In this document: piece by piece, positions 33,712-39,131 of the stretch
Position numbering within the stretch: position 1 is the first letter of the stretch
Layout of the letters: the number at the start of each line of letters is the position of its first letter
Assembly: GCF_014647135.1 (NCBI RefSeq)
Contig: NZ_BMOP01000005.1
Coordinates: 1-39,131 of the forward strand
Source of the DNA: Shewanella xiamenensis
GTDB taxonomy: Bacteria > Pseudomonadota > Gammaproteobacteria > Enterobacterales > Shewanellaceae
DNA length: 39,131 nt
Reading direction: 5' to 3'
Made by a program: the position numbers and the translations under genes
The notes under the pieces: generated by a model
Told to the model about the DNA's origin: nothing
The model's database searches: none
What the model saw: the letters and a program-made list of their open reading frames with translations, nothing else

Positions 33712-33933
33712 CCAGTGCCGCCAATTTGGTGGTGCTGCACCCAATCGCGCTCTCGGCTGTTAGAGACTGAACCCTTCTACTGGTCACGACTGCCCAGGCT
33801 GCTGGTAGAATTGCCCAATTGCAGGCAAGAAAAAAGCCCCAAGGACATGGGACTGATTGATAAAAAGAGTTATGCCAGTTCTATCTCTCCACTATCTTTT
33901 TTGGTCCTATCTTTTTTTTATCGATAAATGTTT

Positions 33934-34344
33934 TTATTTTTGTAAACGTTCATCATGCAACCATTTAGTGACTTTCGTAACCGTACCTGCAGAAATCCCA
34001 ATTACCCCTGTTAAATCAGAATCATACAACCCTTTAACTTGAACGTATTCACCTTTGAGATCCCGTAGTGATTTCTTTTGAGTTTCTGATAGTTCAAGCT
34101 CAACCGCATAAACTGACATTCGGCGTTCATATTTCTCATGATCTAGGTAGAGTCGATATGTATCTTCAAATTCATCATATACACCGCTAACAACTATTAT
34201 TTTTTTGTTAAAATCATCAGGCTTGGCTATTAAATGTATTATTGAGACTATACAGGTAGTCGGCTCGTCTGATGAACAAATGCTTGCATAGCTGTTTGAA
34301 CTAAAAATAAGTAACAACATTGTAATATATATTAGATTTTTCAT
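33934..34344 (-). CDS. Exported small protein, candidate Rhs immunity partner
   Basis: A 136-residue protein with a clear signal peptide (MKNLIYITMLLLIFSSNSYA), mature form from about SICSSDEP. There are two Cys, in SICSSDEPTTC, that may form a disulfide. The remaining strands IIVVSGVYDEFEDTYRLYL, SVYAVELEL and GEYVQVKGLYD suggest an OB-like beta barrel. It begins 4 nt after the Rhs stop codon and is transcribed with it. A small gene directly after an Rhs C-terminal toxin is usually its immunity gene, but a periplasmic immunity protein would imply a toxin acting in the periplasm. Family not recognised. It may also be an unrelated exported protein. Confidence 0.5.
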   Translation of the reverse strand: MKNLIYITMLLLIFSSNSYASICSSDEPTTCIVSIIHLIAKPDDFNKKIIVVSGVYDEFEDTYRLYLDHEKYERRMSVYAVELELSETQKKSLRDLKGEYVQVKGLYDSDLTGVIGISAGTVTKVTKWLHDERLQK

Positions 34345-34348
34345 TTAT

Positions 34349-37300
34349 TTATTCCCAAGTCGAAATGTCGCTTTTTATTGTGGTCTCTTCTCTCTTTGTG
34401 CCTGTATTCCATTTGTGTAAATTCCCCATTGGAGTTGCTACATATATCGCGCTCAACGATTTTCTAAATGCAAAATCGTAGTCACCATCAGAAAATTTAT
34501 CTGCCCCAGGTGTATATCTAGAATGAGTGTGAACGACGGCCTCTCTTGAAAGACCTGAACGTATTGTCTCATTTCCTTTAGTATCGTAAGTGTCGCTAGT
34601 TATCCGATTAGAGACGTAATCAGTTACTGGATCCGAAAGATACACCGCACCTGTCTGAGTATTAACAAATATATTGGCACCAATTTCAATGTTATACTTC
34701 ATAGATATTGGATTCATTGCGTCTGCAAACTTCTCTGCTGCCAAATCCATGGCTCCTTCGCCAGAGAAAACAGCATCTAGCCCAGAATTTTCATATGCTT
34801 TAACGATTTCCCGATTAATTGCTTTTTTCGTGAAATCAGTCATTTTTGACCAGTTTTTTGTTTTATCAACCCCGACCGTAGTTTCCTTCATTGTCGATGA
34901 GCCAACACTCCCTCCACTCTTCGAAGCTGTCTGTTTCAGACTTCCCATATCAGACAGGTTATCAGTATTGCTCATGACACTCTGAATCCCTTGATGGGCA
35001 CTCGCACCATTGCCTTTGGTAATGTACATGTTGCCCTGACTGTCCTTACCAACAGTACCGACGGTTTTGCCATCTTTATCAGTAATATCCTGCGTTGTGC
35101 CACTTTCTATACTGTCCGCACAATCCTGAACTTTATCTGTGGTTGCACAGTACCCCGTCGGATCTGTCCCTGCCAGCGGGTTGTTCATGATATATGAGTA
35201 GGGATTCACGCTCTGGGTCGAGGTGGGGCTCTGAATAAATGGATCAACACTCATAAACCGACCAAGGTTATAGTCGTAAATCCGCCCGTTCATATGAATT
35301 AACTGCTGCTCATTCAGATGCTCGTGGTCGGTAAAACCACGGCGGTTTTTATTGGTGACCGCTAAATCCTGTAGTTGAGAAAGTGTCGTGTTTTTATTTT
35401 GGATATCCAGCTTATGGTTGATACCCAAATCGGTGGTTCGCCCAAAGGGGTCAAAATAGCGCTGGCTAACAATATTGCCATTTTGGTCCGCTAGGGTGGT
35501 TGCACTGCCGAGGCGGTCCTTGAGAGTAAATTGCAGCAAATGACCACGCTGTGAGGTATAACTGAGTACAGCGATATCATCAAGGTAGGCACGCCAACTG
35601 CCATCACTGTCGGCTTCATAGTACTTATCGACATAATAAGTGGTTGTCGTTGCGCTGCCGACCGTACGGCTTTGCTTGGCGCGCATATTATCGCTGCCAT
35701 AGACAAAACTGGTGGTGGCACCACGGCCAGAGACACTCAGTGGCTTATCCATGGCGTTGTAGGTCATGGTCAGGCCATCACCCACACGCAAATTACCGCG
35801 CTTATCATATTGAAAACTCACCGTGGTGCCATTGAGTTTAGTGAGCTGACATACCGCATTGGGGCCGGCATTATTGCCTGCGGCACAGCTGGCGCTGCCA
35901 CCATAACGGTAGGCAGTGCTGCTATTGGCACTGTAGTCGGTCTTTTTAAGGAAGTTACCGACTTTATCGTAGCCGTAGTTGACCGTGGCGCTAAAGGTCG
36001 GATTGGTATTGCTAAAACTGTAGCTTTCCAGTCGATTCAGGCTGTCGTAGTGGTAGCTTTTCGTCAGCCCAGTGACGCCATCACGTTCACTGGTGAGATT
36101 CATAAACTCATCATAGCCATCATAGTAGTGCGCATGAATACGCCCCAGCGGGCCATCCACTTCGACACTCGCCATGGTGCCTTCACTGTAATAAACCCGT
36201 GATTCAGACATCACCCGGTTAGCAAGGTCGGCGCCTGTGATATGGCCCGCTTCATCCATGGCGGTGATGCGCCGATACTGATAGCCCGAGGCGGCGTTGC
36301 TGGTCTGCTCGAGGTAACCATAATCGTTATAAGCATATTTAAGAGTCAAACCGTTCGGGTATTCGAGTGCCTTAGGACGACCATAAAAGCCATCGTACTG
36401 ATGCTTAACCGTGCGGCTCACACCATCAACGGTCACTGTGGTTTGCGCCAATTGCAGTGCAGTTGTGTAAGCATAAGTACGAGCGACGCCGTTTTCAGTT
36501 TCAGAAGTGAGTAAGCCTTGTTTGAGCGTGTCCCACACAAAGGTTGCTGTACCTGGCGCACTGCCGCCCGTGGTGGTTTTACTGGTAACGCGCCCTAGCA
36601 CATCGAGTACATAGGTTTGTACTACGCCATTGGCATCGGTTTGCTTATCCAGTTCGCCTACGCTGTTGTAACCGAAGACTGTGGTGCCTTGATTAGGGTC
36701 GATAACTTGGGTTTTATGGCCAAAGCCGTTGTAAGTCGCTTTGATATCATTATTGTTTGCATCGCGGATAACTAACGGTCTACCCGCACTATCATAGGCA
36801 AAGCGGTTGGTGCCATTTTGCGCATCCACGGTTTCATATAACCAGCCTTGACTGCCATAGGTGCGCGACATCAAGCGTCCTTCGACATTGATATCCGTGG
36901 TTAACCCATTATAGGAGTAAAGTGACTCTAGCCCACCGGAGCGCCCATTAGGAATGGTGCGTCTGCCGGGTCTATCGAGTGCATCAAAATCACTGAACTC
37001 GGTATAGTCTGCCGCCGTACCATTACCGTAGGGCGTCGATTCTCGGGTTAAGCGTCCAAGCGCATCATAATGCTTATCCTGATATTGATAGCCCCCATCA
37101 AAGCCTTGGGTTGCCGTACGCAGTAAGCGACCTTGGCCGTCAAAATATTGCTCCGTTTCGGGGATACCAGCACCACTGGTGCGGGTCATCACCGCAGGAA
37201 TATTGTCGTTGTCCTGGGGCGGATTATTACCCTCATTGGCGAGTAAATAGCGCAAATAGCGAGTCGGGCTACCCGTCTGTTTGACCTGCACCGGACGACC

Positions 37301-37513
37301 GATACCATCGTACTCGGTTTGAGTCACGATATTATTAGGCGCTATCACCTTGGAGGGGAGTCCTAGCCCCATGTCGTATTCGGTGGTGGTGATATGCCCT
37401 TTGGCATTGGTAACCTTGTAAGGCAGATAGCCATCATCGGCCTGAGTTGTGCCATCTTTGGTGTAGGTAAAACTGGTTTGCCTTGCCGCCATTAAATAAA
37501 TCCAGCCACCCAA
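34349..37513 (-). CDS. N-terminally truncated Rhs protein with JAMM-like C-terminal domain
   Basis: A 1054-residue RHS-repeat protein. Residues about 1-735 are YD repeats (GIGRPVQVKQTG, YDALGRLTRES, YDKVGNFLKKTDYS). The core ends in the conserved cap RMYDYNLGRFMSVDPF-type sequence (here GRIYDYNLGRFMSVDPFIQS) and NPYSYIMNNPLAGTDPTGY at residue 788. The remaining 266 residues are the variable C-terminal domain. Near its end lie Glu943 (KYNIEIGANIFVN), His995 and His997 (VVHTHSRYTP), Ser1008 and Asp1011 (KFSDGDYDF): the order E...HxHx(10)SxxD of JAMM metalloproteases, as in DUF4329/Tox-JAB domains, ending YVATPMGNLHKW. Full Rhs/Tc-type proteins have another thousand or more residues before this. 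The open frame begins abruptly at 37513 without a ribosome site, so it is a decapitated remnant or silent cassette. Confidence 0.85.
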   Translation of the reverse strand: MGGWIYLMAARQTSFTYTKDGTTQADDGYLPYKVTNAKGHITTTEYDMGLGLPSKVIAPNNIVTQTEYDGIGRPVQVKQTGSPTRYLRYLLANEGNNPPQDNDNIPAVMTRTSGAGIPETEQYFDGQGRLLRTATQGFDGGYQYQDKHYDALGRLTRESTPYGNGTAADYTEFSDFDALDRPGRRTIPNGRSGGLESLYSYNGLTTDINVEGRLMSRTYGSQGWLYETVDAQNGTNRFAYDSAGRPLVIRDANNNDIKATYNGFGHKTQVIDPNQGTTVFGYNSVGELDKQTDANGVVQTYVLDVLGRVTSKTTTGGSAPGTATFVWDTLKQGLLTSETENGVARTYAYTTALQLAQTTVTVDGVSRTVKHQYDGFYGRPKALEYPNGLTLKYAYNDYGYLEQTSNAASGYQYRRITAMDEAGHITGADLANRVMSESRVYYSEGTMASVEVDGPLGRIHAHYYDGYDEFMNLTSERDGVTGLTKSYHYDSLNRLESYSFSNTNPTFSATVNYGYDKVGNFLKKTDYSANSSTAYRYGGSASCAAGNNAGPNAVCQLTKLNGTTVSFQYDKRGNLRVGDGLTMTYNAMDKPLSVSGRGATTSFVYGSDNMRAKQSRTVGSATTTTYYVDKYYEADSDGSWRAYLDDIAVLSYTSQRGHLLQFTLKDRLGSATTLADQNGNIVSQRYFDPFGRTTDLGINHKLDIQNKNTTLSQLQDLAVTNKNRRGFTDHEHLNEQQLIHMNGRIYDYNLGRFMSVDPFIQSPTSTQSVNPYSYIMNNPLAGTDPTGYCATTDKVQDCADSIESGTTQDITDKDGKTVGTVGKDSQGNMYITKGNGASAHQGIQSVMSNTDNLSDMGSLKQTASKSGGSVGSSTMKETTVGVDKTKNWSKMTDFTKKAINREIVKAYENSGLDAVFSGEGAMDLAAEKFADAMNPISMKYNIEIGANIFVNTQTGAVYLSDPVTDYVSNRITSDTYDTKGNETIRSGLSREAVVHTHSRYTPGADKFSDGDYDFAFRKSLSAIYVATPMGNLHKWNTGTKREETTIKSDISTWE

Positions 37514-37726
37514 TATAAATCAATAACATAATGCACTTTATGTTTGCCAACAACTTGTCCGAATTAAAATGGTTTAAATAGGGACAATCAACAATCGCGG
37601 GGACAGCATCTAGGGCAATAAATTGCGCTAATTCCTTCAAAAATTAGGTATTTCAGACGAAGTAAATTGGCCCATAGTGCTTGGGATGTGTTCTGGGTGA
37701 GGCTTTTGAAGTGATATAAGCAGTTG
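37514..37726. other. Junction between truncated Rhs and the transposase
   Basis: No gene. It contains TAGGGACAATCAAC and GCGGGGACAGCATC (37588-37611), short GGGACA direct repeats of the kind found beside RAYT-like transposases. The Rhs homology stops just downstream, so the break lies here. Confidence 0.4.
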
Positions 37727-38704
37727 TCAGTTACTGTTAAAGTGCTGGCAGCTTGACGCAAAGTGCCGTCGTCGCTTTTCGAGATGTTCGCAGTAATCTG
37801 TCAGTTCTTGCAGCGTGCCCACCGGACCATGAAATAGTTTGCCAAACTCGGTGGTCAGTTTGAGCCAGTTCTCATGGGGGATATTTAATCTTGTCAGTAA
37901 CTTGGCGCTACTTTCACTGATGCATCCACGTTTATCGTTGCGAATAATTCGGCCTGTATCTTCCACCAATTGAAGGTAATCCGTTAATGAAAACCCAATG
38001 CCATTGGGTTGGTTGTCGCACTCGTGACCAATAAATGGCAGGAGATTGCTCGGCTGCTCACCTCTTAATACGGCACGAATACGTAGTTGAATACTGGTAT
38101 GGTCGGATTGTTCTGGTGTATCAGTTAGTTGTGCTCTGATGGGATTCAAATCGACGTAAGTCATACAGGCTAATACCGCGGCTTCATCGAGTAGGGCCTG
38201 AGATTTGAACCGACCTTCCCAAAAACGACCTGTGCAGTTATCTTCTTGATTTGCTTGCCTTGCAATCGGCTCATTCAAACAGCGCATAAACCATGAAATA
38301 TCACACAAACGACTGCGATAAAGGGCGATGGAATGCTTTAATCTGTTGACCTCATAGGCTTCAACTAACTCACCTTTAACGAATTTTTGCGTTAACTCAT
38401 CGCCTTTAAACAACTTATGCCACTGCTCAAGCACTTCGCGGTCAGTCCAGCGATTAGCACTGTCGATATCGACCCGCAGCACCACATGCAGATGATTCGA
38501 CATTACCGCAAATGCTGCGATATCGATGGCAAAAACTGCTTCAAGTTCAAACAATAATGACTCCACCCAAGCGCGGCGATGGTCATAGTTTTTACCCGAG
38601 TAACTATCATCGCCACATAAAAAAGCCCGCCGAACAACGCGGCTACAGCAATGGTAATAGGGTGTGTCTTCAAGGCTTATCTGGGTTCTGCGAGGGCGCG
38701 GCAT
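37727..38704 (-). CDS. RAYT/IS200-like Y1 transposase (REP-associated type)
   Basis: A 325-residue HUH transposase of the REP-associated tyrosine transposase group (COG1943 type). The metal-binding HUH motif is AVMSNHLHVVLRVD at about residue 65; upstream PYYHCCSRVVRRAFLCG is the family's first strand. The nucleophile Tyr is probably the one in MTYVDLNPIRAQL, after GRFWEGRFKSQALLDEAA. A long extra C-terminus (HECDNQPNGIGFSLTDYLQLV, and the last basic HLEKRRRHF) is common in this marine subgroup. A perfect AGGAGGT ribosome site precedes the ATG. No terminal inverted repeats are seen. Proteins of this group process REP-type palindromes, of which two lie in this window. It looks intact. Confidence 0.85.
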   Translation of the reverse strand: MPRPRRTQISLEDTPYYHCCSRVVRRAFLCGDDSYSGKNYDHRRAWVESLLFELEAVFAIDIAAFAVMSNHLHVVLRVDIDSANRWTDREVLEQWHKLFKGDELTQKFVKGELVEAYEVNRLKHSIALYRSRLCDISWFMRCLNEPIARQANQEDNCTGRFWEGRFKSQALLDEAAVLACMTYVDLNPIRAQLTDTPEQSDHTSIQLRIRAVLRGEQPSNLLPFIGHECDNQPNGIGFSLTDYLQLVEDTGRIIRNDKRGCISESSAKLLTRLNIPHENWLKLTTEFGKLFHGPVGTLQELTDYCEHLEKRRRHFASSCQHFNSN

Positions 38705-39131
38705 ACAAACCTCCTTGTTTAATGCTTAACCAAAGCATAGTCGGAGGTTAGCTACCGCGCTATTAAGGCTGGGTGTCCAACTTTAGGGGAGGCCGATAAA
38801 CGCGCAAACTAATGAGTGTAAAACACTCAAAAGCATCTAAATTTAAATACGACTGTATACCCATACATTGTTAGTCGCTTTACGCTTGGGCCAAACATTA
38901 GGTAAATAGATGAGATTTTGTAGGGCAACTCATTCGTCAGTTTTCGATTCACTAAACAAGTGCTAAGAAGCTTTGGGGCAAAAAGCTTTTAGCCAATGAA
39001 CAGTTCAATGATCGTAAAGATTGCCATTGTTGCAACTGTGATCGTTGGCGGCATGGATGCCGCCGTCGAGCCCTCAGGGATGAGTTTATGGCGTGTCACA
39101 GGGGAAACAATGGCAATTCATCCTACACACC
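38705..39131. other. Gene-free end of the window
   Basis: No convincing gene. GGGTGTCCAACTTTAGGGG at 38770-38788 resembles flanks of RAYT-like genes. A hairpin GGCGGCA / TGCCGCC lies at 39049-39066, followed by CGTCGAGCCCTCAGGGATG, which looks like a dispersed intergenic repeat. A poor LexA-like site is noted among rejected items. An open frame from 39010 to the edge lies over the hairpin and is probably not a gene. Confidence 0.45.
39049..39066. repeat. GC-rich hairpin, REP-like
   Basis: GGCGGCA-TGGA-TGCCGCC, a 7-bp stem with a four-base loop, about 340 nt from the RAYT-like transposase gene. GTCGAGC follows, and the reverse of this, GCTCGAC, flanks the palindrome at 33357, which suggests one repeat family. 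Confidence 0.5.

Larger units (their letters stand above)
33057..33933. other. Gene-free accessory region with short repeats
   Basis: About 877 nt with no convincing gene. It contains a GC-rich palindrome (33357-33376) and a 23-bp tandem repeat (33643-33711), listed separately. Between 33715 and 33927 there is an open frame with unlikely composition that I do not accept. The stretch around 33825-33850 (AAAAAAGCCCC then CATGGG) looks like half of a degraded terminator. I read the region as decayed mobile or Rhs-associated DNA. Confidence 0.5.

Noticed and set aside
33715..33927. 70-residue open frame in the gene-free region
   Set aside because: No ribosome site, odd composition, and it runs from repeat DNA into a T-rich stretch; more likely a chance frame.
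35672..36202. 176-residue open frame on the plus strand inside the Rhs gene
   Set aside because: It is antisense to the RHS repeats, and its Ile/Val/Ala-rich sequence reflects their codon pattern.
38853..38868. LexA-like site CTGTATACCCATACAT
   Set aside because: The second half ends ACAT instead of ACAG and no SOS gene is visible in the window.
39010..39131. Partial open frame at the right edge
   Set aside because: It crosses a palindromic repeat and lacks a ribosome site.

Overview
The window looks like a chromosomal segment of a gammaproteobacterium of the genus Shewanella. The main reasons are an L-arabinose regulon of the Shewanella type (araBDA, a GntR-family regulator in place of AraC, and a YtfQRT/YjfF-like ABC transporter known in Shewanella as AraUVWZ), plus punR/punC, yccA-tusDCBE and tapT homologues. 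Species cannot be fixed from the sequence alone.

Region 1 (1-1900): the right end of an IS200/IS605-type element abuts a decayed GH127 beta-L-arabinofuranosidase gene, followed by a DUF4303-like gene. Region 2 (1900-19400) is the arabinose/arabinan locus. On the minus strand lie a dehydratase, an SDR dehydrogenase, an aldose 1-epimerase, the four transporter genes and two tandem GH43 enzymes, one cytoplasmic and one exported. A third, exported GH43 gene is divergent. Then come the regulator AraR, a HAD sugar phosphatase, and araA, araD and araB. Secreted GH43 enzymes would release arabinose or short arabinosides, AraUVWZ would import them, the cytoplasmic GH43 and the epimerase would process them, and AraA-AraB-AraD would convert L-arabinose to D-xylulose 5-phosphate. 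The SDR and dehydratase look like the first steps of a separate oxidative route. Inverted repeats that could be AraR operators lie before araB, before araR and in the divergent dehydratase/GH43 promoter.

Region 3 (19600-27300) is ordinary chromosomal backbone: a small unknown protein, tRNA-Ser(UGA), punC/punR, yccA, tusDCBE and a RecQ-family helicase. Region 4 (27300-30000) is AT-rich and holds two small unknown genes, one ending in a possible ribbon-helix-helix domain, and a tyrosine recombinase. Just upstream of the recombinase is a 34-bp perfect-arm palindrome, and further upstream an 18-bp inverted repeat. This is the part most likely to hide an undescribed small system. Region 5 (30100-33100) has a Tat-exported PhoX-like protein and tapT.

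Region 6 (33100-39131) is accessory DNA: short repeats and GC-rich palindromes, an N-terminally truncated Rhs protein whose C-terminal domain carries a JAMM-like metalloprotease signature, a tightly linked exported small protein that may be its immunity partner, and a RAYT-like Y1 transposase.
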